Positions 1 to 10,519 of a DNA stretch of 64,000 nucleotides are shown piece by piece. The translations under genes were made by a program, and so were the position numbers. The notes beneath the pieces were generated by a model. That model was not told the origin of the DNA, ran no database searches, and worked only from the letters and a program-made list of their open reading frames with translations. How positions within the stretch are numbered: the first letter of the stretch is position 1; the number at the start of each line of letters is the position of its first letter. The DNA comes from Pseudomonas nitroreducens TX1 (GTDB lineage: Bacteria; Pseudomonadota; Gammaproteobacteria; Pseudomonadales; Pseudomonadaceae): contig NZ_AMZB01000108.1 of NCBI RefSeq assembly GCF_000313755.1, positions 83,246 to 147,245 of the forward strand, written 5' to 3'.

Positions 1-156
1 TCGCTACGATCGTTGGGCGGCAGGACTTACGCGTCGAATACATGAGCTCATCTGGCGTACGAAGACGTCTATCGCCAATGAGCGAGTAGGGCGCCTGGCT
101 GGGCCACTTAGGCCCAGCTGTGCGCGATATTCGAGTTTGATGAGGCATCAAGCTGT
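1..156. other. Left edge, no gene recognised
   Basis: This stretch lies downstream of the stop codon of the large helicase-like gene. I see no convincing reading frame, RNA gene or clear terminator. It may hold the end of a gene cut by the window edge, but nothing supports that directly. Confidence 0.5.
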
Positions 157-3100
157 TCAGGAGAACAGCTTATCGATCACTCCTTGGATCCTGGCTCTGG
201 TTGACGCAGATACTTTGCTTAGTCCGATCTCGCGGGCCATAGCGTAAAGCAAGTCATCGCCAACCAGGCTTTGGTCGGCAAGAGTGCGAGCGAGTGCAAG
301 CAGCTCCAAGCTGCAGATCTCATCAACTGGTCGAATGTTGTCGGCATCTGCAGGTTGCCTGTACGCAATGGCTTCGTGATTCGGTAAGCGTCGGGGCCAG
401 TAGAACTGCCCAGGCTCGTCTTCAACCTTGGTGTGCTCGCGATCTGCCACGGTCGCTACTCGATCACGAATTCTCGCTCCGGTTCGTGTCCATCCGTGAA
501 CACGTGCGATTCGGCGCGCGAGCGTGGTGTCGAGAATAGGGCCTTCCTCTTCGATCACGTGCTTGATCATCATGTCCAGGACGCTGTCGTAGCTAGCGTC
601 AAAGAAGGCGTCTGGATCTACGCCTTCCACTGCGCTTAACGGATCGCTTTCACGGTAGTGGGCGAAGGCAGCCAGAGGGCGTTCTGCGTTAGTCTGACTA
701 CGTGCGTAGCGCACGATCGGCATTTCGGCTTCCTCGAGCTCCGATTCAGATTCTGCAAAGTCACCAAGTACTTTGAAATGGGATCGGTCGACTGGCAGTT
801 CAACGACGTTGTCTTCGACGGGAGCTACGCTTTCAGCTGCAATGGCCGCCAATTGTTCCTGTACTTCACGTGCAGAGCGTTGCTGGCGGCTTTCGATGAG
901 CAATGCCTCAAGGCGCTCATGGATCCTCTTAGCGGTACCCATGGCGTCGATCCACCAGTCTGTCGACCAGATGCGCAGAATTTCCCATCCCAATCCCCTG
1001 AGAACCTGCTCGCGGAGCTTGTCCCGATCGCGAGCTGTCGCGCTGCGGTGATAAGTCGCCCCATCGCACTCCACGCCAGCGAGATACCGCCCAGGAGCAT
1101 CAGGATCTACAACCGCGAGGTCGATTCGGAATGAAGACACGCCGACCTGGGTAACAACTTGCCATCCCTTCAGGCGCAGCGAGTTCGCGACGGTTTCTTC
1201 GAATGGGCTGTCGTACCCGCCCAGACTTCCTGCGTCTACTTCTGCAAGCGCGCGGGCGCCTCTATCAGCAAATTCGAGGAAGTGCTTCAGGTCGCGTACG
1301 CCTAGTGCCTGGGTGCGTGCCAGGTCGATCTTTTCGGCCCGAAGTGTGCTGAAGACGCGGAGCTCGTGGCGGGCTCTGGTTACGGCCACGTTGAGCCTGC
1401 GTTCGCCGCCAGTACGGTTGAGTGGGCCGAAGTTCATCGCGACGTTGCCAGCTGCATCTGGGCCGTAGGTGATCGAGAAATACATGATGTCTCGTTCGTC
1501 GCCCTGCACACTTTCCAGGTTCTTCACGAAGACTGGCTCGAGCTCATTCTCCGAGAAGTAGCTTTCCAGGGCTGGATCTTTCCTACGTTCAGTGTCGAGG
1601 AGATCCTCAATCAGCTTCTGCTGTTCGCCGTTGAACGTCACGACACCGATAGTCAGCTTGCTCTCTTTGAATCCAGGACTGCGCAGCCGACTGATCAAGT
1701 CGTTGACCAAGGCTTTTGCCTCGGCCGGATTTGTTCGCGCAGAGCCTTTCTCGTACACCCCGTTAACAATGTGCAAACTCACTGCTCGATCGCTGGTAAC
1801 GGGGGAAGGGAAGGTCACCAGCTTGGATTCGTAGTACCTCTGGTTCGAGAACGCGATCAGGCTTTCATGCCGGCTACGGTAGTGCCAGTTCAGGTTCCGA
1901 ATCGGCAGGTTCGCGCTGATGCACTCGTCCAGGATGCTCTCGAGATCAGCCTCGACATCAGCGTCATCCTGAGTGGACTCGGCTCGATCGAAGAATGAGG
2001 TCGGCGGAAGCTGTTTGGGGTCGCCGACCATCACCACTTGCTTGCCACGAGCGATTGCGCCGATCGCGTCCCATACGGGAATCTGCGACGCCTCGTCGAA
2101 GATCACTACGTCGAAGACGCTCGAGTTCGCCGCCAAATACTGGGCGATGGAGAGGGGGCTCATCAACAAGCACGGCGTCAGTTTGGTGAGCGCGTCGGGG
2201 ATCTTCGACATCAGCTCGCGCAATGGAAGGTGGCGTGTCTTCTTCGTGATCTCATGTCGAAGCACACCCCATTCCGAGTTCTTGCTCACGGAGTCCTGGG
2301 TGGGAAGCTCGGCGCAAAGGCGTGCACGCAATAGGTCACGTGTCAGAGAGGTGAAACGGTCGTCCAACGCACGGAAATCGCGAATACGCTGCTCGTGTTC
2401 GACACTTACGAATGTACGTATGACCGGCTCGTGATCAACAGCTGTATTCAACCACCAGCGGGCATAGTTCGTTTCGAACGTCTTGCGTACCAATCCTTGC
2501 GGAATATGGCCAGCTTTCAGGGAATCGACTAACGGAAGTAGGCCAAGCGCTGATGCTTCATCGCATGCTTTCTTCCAGGCGCACCAGGCGTGTAATCCAT
2601 TTCCGGCTTGCACAATTTGTTCGCACTGGAGGCTCTGCTGGCTGAGTTCCTGCTCGGTGAATCCTGCAGCGTCCTCGGCCAGAAAATGCCCAGCCTCGAC
2701 GAGCTTGTGTGTCTGGGCTATGTAGCGTTCGATCGACTCCAACAGCTCTCGCCCCGCTTGAGCCAACTGGCCTTCTGGCTCGAGGAGAGCATTTGCGTCA
2801 CCTAGCAAGCGCGCCAGAGCAGACTTCACGCCTTCGACATGCTCAGGTGTTTGGACAAGTGCTGAGATTGCTCCTGCCAAATGAGCATGGAACTTCAGCA
2901 CACGGGAGACAGCGTCCTCTTTCGTGTGCAGCCCCAACCACAGACCTGATGTCAGTTCACGCAGGTCGGTCAGATCGCCCAGTTCTCGTTCGATTGCTTC
3001 ACGTTGCTTGAGAATCTTCAGCTCGCCCTGGAGCCATTCGCCACAAGCGCCACTGCCGACGAGTTCATGTTCGTCCTCCAGACGACCTTCCTGCTGAATG

Positions 3101-6100
3101 GCTCGCCGCGCGCGTTGGAATGCCACAGCAGCATTGAGCGTTTTAGCTTGAGTCTGCAGGCCGGCCCAGATTGATCCGGTGGCTTTAGTGAGTGGCTCAA
3201 GCGTAGAAATCTCGCCCTCGACAATCCGAATCTCTCGTATGCGCTCAAGTGTCTCTTTGATCGCGATGCCTGCTTGCCCCTGACTAATGAGTTCAAAACC
3301 CTCATCCGACCATGGGCGCCCTTCGGCAGATGCTGCGAGTGCGGCTTGTACACGCATAGTCACAGCGAGCAGGGCTGGATCGGTTTGGGAACCCTTCCAG
3401 ACGGGGCTACCCGATTGCCCCGGATCGATTGCGTCCAATCGAGCACGGAGTTCGCGAATGGCAATCCAGCGTTGAAGATCTTCAGCGACGGACGTGAGGG
3501 AAGGGGACGTCTGCGTGCTCGCTAACTGGCCACGAATTCTACGCTGGACGAACCAGGACTTCGGCCAGAATGACTTGCCGGCTAGCTCCCATTCTTTCAG
3601 TAAGGCTTGGACATCCAAGGCCTCGATCGTTTCGTTGTAGCCAACAGATAGTGACTGCTTGACCCGCTCGACCTCAGAGAGAGCTTCCAATCCTTGGTTG
3701 AGCAAAATCATGTTTGCCACTGGCCATGGTTGAGGAAGGCCGGATCGGAGCTCAGCATACCGGGCTAACAGGCCTAGCCCACGTTGACAGTCTTCCAGCG
3801 TGCTGGATGTCCAGAATGCAGGGAGCGTTTTATTGATCGTGCGGTGTTGCTCGAGGAGTTTCACGCCCGCTTCTAGGCGCTGTCCAATAGCTCGTGCGTC
3901 CGGGCGGAGCACGAAGCTCCAATTCTGTCCTGCCGCAGCGGGAAGAATCTTTGCCAAAGCCCCCAGTCCCTTGAGTGTCCTGCTATTAGCCGGCAACGAG
4001 GGCAAGCCGGACATCTGGGTGTAGCGCTCACTTGCCTTATGCACTGCATGTATGGCTGGGGCCAGCTCGCGTGCGGCTTCGATAATCTGGTGCTGCCAGG
4101 TTGGAGACCAGTCATTGTTTCCAATCAGGTGTAGCGGGTGCTGGTTCAGCGTATTGAAACCGACAGATTGCGCGTTTACCTCCAAGCGATCAGCGATCTC
4201 TCGCATTGCGAGCATGTCGGAGGACTGGTGCTGTGAATGCGATGGCCACGCGAGGTTTATCGTGGCGAGATCCAGGTTGGTGCTGACGATGCCGATAGCG
4301 TTATAGATCGTGTATCCGTTGGGGTAGCACTCATGCAGCCGTTCGACATACAGGTTCAGAGCATCGCGATGTCCTTGCAGGCGTTTGGCCTCGATTTGCC
4401 AAGTCGTTGCATCAGCGGTACCGCGAGCCTCCCACGCTGAGTTCAACTGGGAGAGGACTTCGGTTTTCTTCGACTTGTTCGAGTGAACCTCGAGGCAAAA
4501 TTCGCCAAGCCCTACCTCGCGCAGCCGTCGGTACACCACATCCAGTGCGGCGATCTTTTCCGAGACGAAGAGCACCCGTTTCTGCTGTGCAATGAATTGG
4601 GCGATCATGTTCACGATCGTCTGGCTCTTGCCGGTGCCAGGCGGCCCGATGAGCACGAAATCGTGCCCTTGAGCGGCCGACAGCACTGCTGAGAGTTGTG
4701 AAGAGTCCGATGGGAGAGGGCAGAAGACCTGCTGCGGGTTGTATTGGGAATCGAGCTTTCGCTCCTCAGGGAATGCCCCGCCACCGCCCCCGATAAACGC
4801 GTCACGGGGCGTATCTAGCAGATGCTTGACCACCGGGCTCTGGCGGAGAGCTTCAGAGCGCTCAGAGAGGTCTTTCCACATCAGGTATTTTGCGAACGAG
4901 AACATCGACAGTACGATGTCCTCGCTGACCTCCCAGCCTTTAATGTCCTTGACTGCGTGAGCAACCGTTCTCCAGATCAGTGCAACATCCAGGCCGGAGT
5001 CGTCTTTCGGAAGCTCGCCTTCCCCGATACCCAGATTCAGCTCAAAATCCTGGCGAAGCATTTCTTGCAGGGTTGGGTTGAAGCGGGGTTCGTCGTCATG
5101 AATTACCAGAGTAAAGCCTGAACGGGCGCTTTTTCGCTCTAGCGTGACCGGCACAAGGATCAGTGGGGCACGGTAGCGCTGGCTTTCTCTATCTTCGCGC
5201 GTCCAGGTTAGGAAGCCCAGTGCCAGGAACAGCGTGTTAGAACCACCCTCTTGTAGATTTGTCCGGGCGCCGCGATACAGTTCTGTGAGTCGGGTGTCGA
5301 GCTCTACGACCGGCAGCCCAACGAACACCTCATTGCGTTTCAATGCATCCAGGGCGTGCTGACGTCGTAGGTTTTCGCGCTCGCGCTCTTCATGCAAGGC
5401 CTGGTCGCGAGGATCAGCGCCATCCATGAGGTCTGGTCGCGTCTGCAGCTTCAGGTGTTGTCCGCTAGCGAGGATGTCCTCAAGCGCGGCAGCATCAGGG
5501 GCCTCCAGCCGCACAGCCTTTTTCCCTGCTTTAAAGTTCAGCAGGTTGTTGCGCAAAGAGAGATCGAGCAGTTTTCTTTGCCAGCGCGCAAGGCGGTCTT
5601 TCGGATCCAGCGAAGCAATATCGACTTCTACGGGGGCGACATCAGGAAGCTCTGGCGGCAGGTCGATAAGGAGATCCTGACCATCTGGGCTCAGCTCCTG
5701 GCTTGCTCCGCTCGGGGCCGGAGCAGCTTCCGCGCTGGCCAAGGGTTTGACCCTCTGCAGACGGGCGCGACGGATGTCCAGCGCAAGCTCGAAATCGTGC
5801 TCCTGCCCCTCAGCAAGATGCTGAGCACCGCGTTCAATAGCGTAGGAAAGAGAGGGAATGTTTGGCTGAGTGATCAGCGTGGTCTCGAACAGCTTCAGCT
5901 CGTTAAGCTTTATGCGTTTGCGCAGAGCGGTTATGTCGTCGATAGCGCTATTAGAGAACTCTTCGGCTTTGAGCCAGAAACCCGAAAACGCGTGGCCCCG
6001 GGTGAAAATCAACAAGGGGTTCAGGCCGGCCTGTTCCAACGCCGCACAGAACAACAATGACAGATCAAAACAGGTTGCCAAGCCACTCTCCAAGATGTGG

Positions 6101-6822
6101 CTCGGGCTACGGACTTTCTGGCCAAACTGCTCGAAACTGGCTGGCGGTAGAGCATAGTCCAGCTTGAACGATGCAACTGCCGCCCAGATGGCTGATGCAA
6201 TCTCCCATGCATGTGCGGAACCACCAGAGTATCCGTTTAGAGCTGGATCCTTACCCTGCGCACGAAGTAGCTCGGCTGCCTTCTTAAGCAATCGCTCGAC
6301 GGCAATATCGTTGGGTTGAACAAACGCTGCTGTCATTTCAGGCAGGTGCGATAATCCGCCCCAGTGATTACGGGGTAGCAGCTCCAGACTGAGATCTAAA
6401 CGAGCGACCTCTGAACGCTCTTCATCGTCCGCGCCTTGGGCTGTCAGAATAAAGGTGGCAGTGGCCTGCTCAGCTTCTGTCAGCTTGGTCAGCAGAGCGC
6501 CGTCGATCTGTAAGTCGAGGCCCGGAATGGGGAGGAATGTCCCCGGGCCCAGAGCGTCGATATGCCAAGTCTTCAGCTTGAAGACAAGAGGGTCAGACAG
6601 GAGCTTGAGCTCCAGGTTGCTGAGCTTCTGGTTGGTGTCGTTGACCAGGCGTAGCTCTCGAATTACCGGTACCGAGTTCTGGAAGTCGGCCAGGTTAAGT
6701 TTTGCAATCAGTGTGGTCTGAATGCGGACTGTCTTTATTGGAGCAGGCTCAACAGCCTGAACGATTGCTCGCGTGTCCTGGGGCAGCTCGCTGTCAGGCT
6801 GCTCAATAACCTCATCACTCAT
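157..6822 (-). CDS. Giant DUF4011/SF1 helicase/Vsr-like nuclease/DUF3320 protein
   Basis: The product is 2221 residues from the ATG at 6822, chosen because AAGGAG stands 7 bases upstream; an ATG 56 codons earlier has no such site. An N-terminal transglutaminase-like segment shows Cys (about 251, ATCFDLSLLF) and His (about 277, TRGHAF). DUF4011 starts near 408. The SF1 helicase core has Walker A GPPGTGKS (about 726-733) and Walker B FDEAS. A Vsr/REase-like nuclease fold follows at about 1865-1959 with FRIDLAV and GVECDGATYHRS, then DUF3320 at about 2080-2150. Proteins of this architecture are large nucleic-acid-directed ATPases that recur in accessory and defence islands. A role in antiphage or anti-plasmid defence is inferred from architecture plus the neighbouring recombinase. 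The gene is divergent from the unknown gene at 7101, with about 280 bases between them. Domain calls are fairly sure; the function is not. Confidence 0.85.
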   Translation of the reverse strand: MSDEVIEQPDSELPQDTRAIVQAVEPAPIKTVRIQTTLIAKLNLADFQNSVPVIRELRLVNDTNQKLSNLELKLLSDPLVFKLKTWHIDALGPGTFLPIPGLDLQIDGALLTKLTEAEQATATFILTAQGADDEERSEVARLDLSLELLPRNHWGGLSHLPEMTAAFVQPNDIAVERLLKKAAELLRAQGKDPALNGYSGGSAHAWEIASAIWAAVASFKLDYALPPASFEQFGQKVRSPSHILESGLATCFDLSLLFCAALEQAGLNPLLIFTRGHAFSGFWLKAEEFSNSAIDDITALRKRIKLNELKLFETTLITQPNIPSLSYAIERGAQHLAEGQEHDFELALDIRRARLQRVKPLASAEAAPAPSGASQELSPDGQDLLIDLPPELPDVAPVEVDIASLDPKDRLARWQRKLLDLSLRNNLLNFKAGKKAVRLEAPDAAALEDILASGQHLKLQTRPDLMDGADPRDQALHEERERENLRRQHALDALKRNEVFVGLPVVELDTRLTELYRGARTNLQEGGSNTLFLALGFLTWTREDRESQRYRAPLILVPVTLERKSARSGFTLVIHDDEPRFNPTLQEMLRQDFELNLGIGEGELPKDDSGLDVALIWRTVAHAVKDIKGWEVSEDIVLSMFSFAKYLMWKDLSERSEALRQSPVVKHLLDTPRDAFIGGGGGAFPEERKLDSQYNPQQVFCPLPSDSSQLSAVLSAAQGHDFVLIGPPGTGKSQTIVNMIAQFIAQQKRVLFVSEKIAALDVVYRRLREVGLGEFCLEVHSNKSKKTEVLSQLNSAWEARGTADATTWQIEAKRLQGHRDALNLYVERLHECYPNGYTIYNAIGIVSTNLDLATINLAWPSHSQHQSSDMLAMREIADRLEVNAQSVGFNTLNQHPLHLIGNNDWSPTWQHQIIEAARELAPAIHAVHKASERYTQMSGLPSLPANSRTLKGLGALAKILPAAAGQNWSFVLRPDARAIGQRLEAGVKLLEQHRTINKTLPAFWTSSTLEDCQRGLGLLARYAELRSGLPQPWPVANMILLNQGLEALSEVERVKQSLSVGYNETIEALDVQALLKEWELAGKSFWPKSWFVQRRIRGQLASTQTSPSLTSVAEDLQRWIAIRELRARLDAIDPGQSGSPVWKGSQTDPALLAVTMRVQAALAASAEGRPWSDEGFELISQGQAGIAIKETLERIREIRIVEGEISTLEPLTKATGSIWAGLQTQAKTLNAAVAFQRARRAIQQEGRLEDEHELVGSGACGEWLQGELKILKQREAIERELGDLTDLRELTSGLWLGLHTKEDAVSRVLKFHAHLAGAISALVQTPEHVEGVKSALARLLGDANALLEPEGQLAQAGRELLESIERYIAQTHKLVEAGHFLAEDAAGFTEQELSQQSLQCEQIVQAGNGLHAWCAWKKACDEASALGLLPLVDSLKAGHIPQGLVRKTFETNYARWWLNTAVDHEPVIRTFVSVEHEQRIRDFRALDDRFTSLTRDLLRARLCAELPTQDSVSKNSEWGVLRHEITKKTRHLPLRELMSKIPDALTKLTPCLLMSPLSIAQYLAANSSVFDVVIFDEASQIPVWDAIGAIARGKQVVMVGDPKQLPPTSFFDRAESTQDDADVEADLESILDECISANLPIRNLNWHYRSRHESLIAFSNQRYYESKLVTFPSPVTSDRAVSLHIVNGVYEKGSARTNPAEAKALVNDLISRLRSPGFKESKLTIGVVTFNGEQQKLIEDLLDTERRKDPALESYFSENELEPVFVKNLESVQGDERDIMYFSITYGPDAAGNVAMNFGPLNRTGGERRLNVAVTRARHELRVFSTLRAEKIDLARTQALGVRDLKHFLEFADRGARALAEVDAGSLGGYDSPFEETVANSLRLKGWQVVTQVGVSSFRIDLAVVDPDAPGRYLAGVECDGATYHRSATARDRDKLREQVLRGLGWEILRIWSTDWWIDAMGTAKRIHERLEALLIESRQQRSAREVQEQLAAIAAESVAPVEDNVVELPVDRSHFKVLGDFAESESELEEAEMPIVRYARSQTNAERPLAAFAHYRESDPLSAVEGVDPDAFFDASYDSVLDMMIKHVIEEEGPILDTTLARRIARVHGWTRTGARIRDRVATVADREHTKVEDEPGQFYWPRRLPNHEAIAYRQPADADNIRPVDEICSLELLALARTLADQSLVGDDLLYAMAREIGLSKVSASTRARIQGVIDKLFS

Positions 6823-7100
6823 GCCGCTCTCCTTATCCAGACCTGGCAACATGGCCAGACGGCGGAAGGCTCTCGAGCCGGGCCATCCCCCGACGCGCGC
6901 TTCCATGCATAGCGCCATCCTATCGAGTAGGGGGCATGATGGCGAGTGGCCAAAAGAGGCTTCTGACGAAGCACATGGCTTAAATAGCAAGTGAGCACGT
7001 GCTCGGCAGGCGCCGATTGCACAAACAATGGAGGAACTTGTAAAAGTAGCGCTTTAAGCAAGGCGAGGGGGAGTTCCATCCTCCTTGAATCGAGGTGCCG

Positions 7101-8198
7101 ATGCCTGCAATCCATACATTGAACGCGCGGGGTAACGGGCTGCTTCCGGTGATGCGTAAGTACTTCGCCTATAGCGATGCGCGCACATTTTCCGAGATCC
7201 AGCTATTCCATCGAGATCTATTGGATGTTCTTCGGGACAAGGGGATTGATTACGCTTCGCTCAGAAGTGCGCTGACCCCACAGTCAACGAAACACGAAGC
7301 GGCTTTTCTGTTTGACGAGCAACGCTGCTCCAACACGTTCATCCCAGGGGTAGAGTGTGCTGAGGCACTCTTCGATGCGCTGGATGCCAAGACGACTCAC
7401 AGCATTTTGAGTGGGGAGCTTGTCGATGATCGGGATGAGATCGCCCGCAAGCTCTTAAGCCCTGCTGTGGTGAGTGAGTCAGGGTTAACCTTCAGTCATC
7501 CAAGTTACTGTTTCGTCCTGTATGTGAACAACCTTTCCGAAGGAGCAGTTGCAGAGATCGACGCTAAGCTACGAAGCCACAGGGCTTACATGGGTTATCT
7601 GCCATGCACATACGCGAGCTTGGCAAAAACTTTCGCTTCGATGCACCTGATGAATCTAGTTATCAAGCAGGGAAGGACAGTCATCATGGGGCACGAGGAT
7701 GACCGGCCGAACACCGAGAATCACAATTTGCATATGCATGACTACTGCGCGCAGGGCTTTCAGCTCAAGAGCGTCCAGTCCCTGTACTTCAATACCTTCC
7801 TCGCGTACAAGCCTGAGCAAATGCTGCTCAATGAGACGGACGATGATCTAGAGATTGCGGTCAGGGCAATGTCAGCAGTTGCCGCACCTCTGACGGAATT
7901 CGACGTCGTTATCGAGGACGCAAAATTCCAAAACTACCTACAAACAGCCAAGCTGGGGAAGCTTCAAAGGGCTGGCTTGGCCGACCTGTCGAAGGTTGAG
8001 CTGGAGGCGGCAATCCGAAGCAAGCTGCGGATGAATTATCTCTACAACCTAGAGTGGGTTGAGACGCCGACCTACCAATTGAGCAAATTCAATATTCTGC
8101 TGGAGTTTTCCAGAGCTAGCGGATATCCCGAACGCGTAACCGTAGCGTTGGAGTATCGCCCTGCCGAGCGTGTTCTCCGACTAATCACGATCGCTTGA
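7101..8198 (+). CDS. Hypothetical protein divergent from the DUF4011 protein
   Basis: I do not recognise this protein of about 365 residues. The ATG at 7101 follows GAGG at 7092-7095; a GTG two codons earlier is possible. There is no signal peptide or membrane segment. A histidine-rich stretch NHNLHMHDY lies near the middle, after GHEDDRPNTEN, and could bind metal, but no catalytic family is evident. Codon use looks less GC-biased than in the type VI genes, consistent with acquisition. It is transcribed away from the DUF4011 helicase, so the two genes share an upstream region and could be a functional pair. The frame is long, with a plausible ribosome site and no competing frame, so I believe it is real. 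Confidence 0.7.
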   Translation: MPAIHTLNARGNGLLPVMRKYFAYSDARTFSEIQLFHRDLLDVLRDKGIDYASLRSALTPQSTKHEAAFLFDEQRCSNTFIPGVECAEALFDALDAKTTHSILSGELVDDRDEIARKLLSPAVVSESGLTFSHPSYCFVLYVNNLSEGAVAEIDAKLRSHRAYMGYLPCTYASLAKTFASMHLMNLVIKQGRTVIMGHEDDRPNTENHNLHMHDYCAQGFQLKSVQSLYFNTFLAYKPEQMLLNETDDDLEIAVRAMSAVAAPLTEFDVVIEDAKFQNYLQTAKLGKLQRAGLADLSKVELEAAIRSKLRMNYLYNLEWVETPTYQLSKFNILLEFSRASGYPERVTVALEYRPAERVLRLITIA

Positions 8199-8451
8199 TT
8201 CAGGTTGCCAGCACTCCCTTTGCTTAGGGCTGAGCCGTGCGGGCGCAAGGGGAGGCGAGCTAGTACCGATTTTCAGATGCCGGTGGAGGACGCCATGGCA
8301 TAGTTGAGAGCGGCCTTACCGGTGGTTCAAACGCAGGTTGGTGGCTGCTCGAGCAGCGATCCGGCTGCACTTCACGAACTGCCAGCATAGGCTAGCCCCA
8401 GATGATGAGGGCAGGGATGCCTAGAGCTCCGCCCGCCCGGCAGGTGCATTG

Positions 8452-9744
8452 TCAATTCTTAATTTTCATCTTTTTCACAGAGTGCGCACGCTGTTCATCC
8501 AGAGAGTTGTAATACGTGTTTTGCGTAGTGCTTAAGCTGTTATGGCGCAAGTCTGCCTGCAGATCCTTCATGTCACGATGTGGTGCGTCGAAGGTGGCGG
8601 ATGTGTGGCGGAGCCAATGCAGTGAAGCCGAACGAAGTTGATCTACCTCGTCATCGCTCCAGCCTTCCTCTCGCATCCTCTGAAGGGCTTGATCAAATAC
8701 CTTCTGAAGCAAAAGCCTGATGTGACGATCAGAAAGACCGCCTCGCCCCTTTAGCGTGCTGAGCAACGGCCGCTTTTCATGCGCAGAGGGAAGGGGAGGC
8801 AGCTGTAGATGCCTACGGTACCGGGTCAGGTAGGACTCTATGAACTCGTCGCGCACGCTAATTTTCGCCGCCTTGTTCCCTTTACCAACAACGTGGAACC
8901 ACCAGTTCCCTGTCGTATCTCGACGGAAATCCCCCATGACGGGCTGCCAGTTATCACGCCCCACAAGGTCAGAGACACGCAGATACATAGAGAACAGAGT
9001 GGCGACTATAAACAGAGTGCGCTCATGAGCAGGGTCAGCTGCCGCCATGAACTCGGCAGTTTCAATGACAAAGCTCCACTGCAGCTGGGTCAGTGACCGA
9101 GAAGCCACATCCAGGGTGTTACGCTGCTTGTAGACCGACTTCTGTTTGACTGCCCGGAATGGATTCACCTCGGTGAACCCTTCGTCTATCGCGTGCTGAA
9201 AGAAGCTGCCGCACACGGCAAATACCTGAGCCACAGATCCCTGGGACATTTTGTAGACGCTCGAGGGGAGGGCGGTCAGCGTTTCCGAAGCGATTTTCCG
9301 ATCTCGTTTCGGAGCAGTAGTAGCAAAAGGACGCCAATCCTCATTCACGCCATACGTGTCACTTTCAGACCGTTTCCTTCCGCCAACTCGCACGAAGCGA
9401 GACTTAACGATCGGGCCAATCCATTCAGCGGGCGGATGGAGGCAGAACTCCATGAAGGCCTCAGCATCCCGGCGTCGGAGCTCGATGAGCGGCTTTTCTG
9501 CGATCAAGGCAGACCATAGAAGCAAGCGCTCCACATGGGTACGGTATGAGTTGTACGTGGCGTGGTTGCCGGCATACGACTTGAGAAATCCACGCACAGC
9601 CACGTAGCTATCGATGGCCATGCTTCCCTCTGGCAAGGCTCGCAGGTAGCCGAGCACCACTGGAAGCTCAGCGCTTAAGCCCAGGAAATTGAGTTCGTGA
9701 AATCGTTCGAAGGTGTCGAACAAGGGCTGAGGTGTTTGAGGCAT
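8452..9744 (-). CDS. Tyrosine-type site-specific recombinase/integrase
   Basis: This 430-residue protein has the catalytic layout of phage-type integrases: Arg in SMYLRVSDL, Lys in VVGKGNKAAK, the box LHWLRHTSATF, a second His in DLRHNSLSTT, and the nucleophilic Tyr in TQNTYYNS near the C-terminus. The N-terminal half looks like a SAM-like core-binding domain. It would cut and rejoin DNA at a specific site, integrating or excising an element or resolving dimers. It sits between the helicase/unknown gene pair and the dif site, and points away from dif. Length and catalytic residues look intact. No attachment repeats could be identified by eye, so which segment it mobilises is unknown. Confidence 0.9.
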   Translation of the reverse strand: MPQTPQPLFDTFERFHELNFLGLSAELPVVLGYLRALPEGSMAIDSYVAVRGFLKSYAGNHATYNSYRTHVERLLLWSALIAEKPLIELRRRDAEAFMEFCLHPPAEWIGPIVKSRFVRVGGRKRSESDTYGVNEDWRPFATTAPKRDRKIASETLTALPSSVYKMSQGSVAQVFAVCGSFFQHAIDEGFTEVNPFRAVKQKSVYKQRNTLDVASRSLTQLQWSFVIETAEFMAAADPAHERTLFIVATLFSMYLRVSDLVGRDNWQPVMGDFRRDTTGNWWFHVVGKGNKAAKISVRDEFIESYLTRYRRHLQLPPLPSAHEKRPLLSTLKGRGGLSDRHIRLLLQKVFDQALQRMREEGWSDDEVDQLRSASLHWLRHTSATFDAPHRDMKDLQADLRHNSLSTTQNTYYNSLDEQRAHSVKKMKIKN

Positions 9745-10338
9745 GGCATACGTTGCGACTGTGCTATGCCATCTAGGATGGTGGTTTTCAGTAGGTTACG
9801 CAATATCCGGGTCTGATGATTATCGGATATTACATTCCTGCACATGGTGTCCTCAGTAGAAGTGAGTACCCGGGACTTGCCGTAGCAGAGTGCAGTCCAA
9901 TGGCATGCATTGGTGAAAGATTGAGCGCAAAACGACTTCTCCGTTGTGCCTCGATACGATCTTCCACAGCTTGGCAGGACTCATTGCAAGTCAGATCGGT
10001 CTCGGGAACGAACAGACAGTCCGCCGAGGATAGCTGATCGGAAGCAGCGTGAACGGTGAGCGGACGTCCAGTTAAATCGCGCCTCCAGGAGTGTCCTTCA
10101 TGCCACGCGATACGCATCCAGAGATGCGTCATCCCAGTCCACTTTTTATTGCGCACAGGAAGTCTATTTTTTACTCGTTAACTGATTGGTTTATAGAAAG
10201 AAACGCATCAGTAAGGCCACTAGATCTTAGAAAAATGGGCTCTAGGGGTAGGCCCAGTCTACTGATTACTGCGACCAATCCACTAATTAGTGCGACTGCG
10301 CACGCCTGGGCTTGAAAGGCATTAAGCCCATGATAAAC

Positions 10339-10354
10339 CGAGATTTAAATCTCG
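10339..10354. repeat. Perfect 16-bp palindrome CGAGATTTAAATCTCG
   Basis: The two 8-base arms are exact reverse complements with no spacer. It lies in gene-poor DNA about 165 bases left of dif. It could bind a dimeric regulator, but no adjacent promoter or gene identifies one. Confidence 0.5.
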
Positions 10355-10519
10355 ACGGGCTAGGGTTATCGAAGCAAGCCAAACTGCTCGCCGAAACCAA
10401 GAATTGAGGTCTAATTTGATGATTTATAAGCAGAAAAATCGTGCCAGTGTGCGAGTCCACTTTTTAAAGCTGGCCGACAACCGTTTCTGTGAGTCTCGCC
10501 GCAGGCGTTCCTATCCGTG

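Noticed and set aside
9816..10315. Several short frames on both strands near dif
   Set aside because: They overlap one another, have no ribosome sites and match no family.
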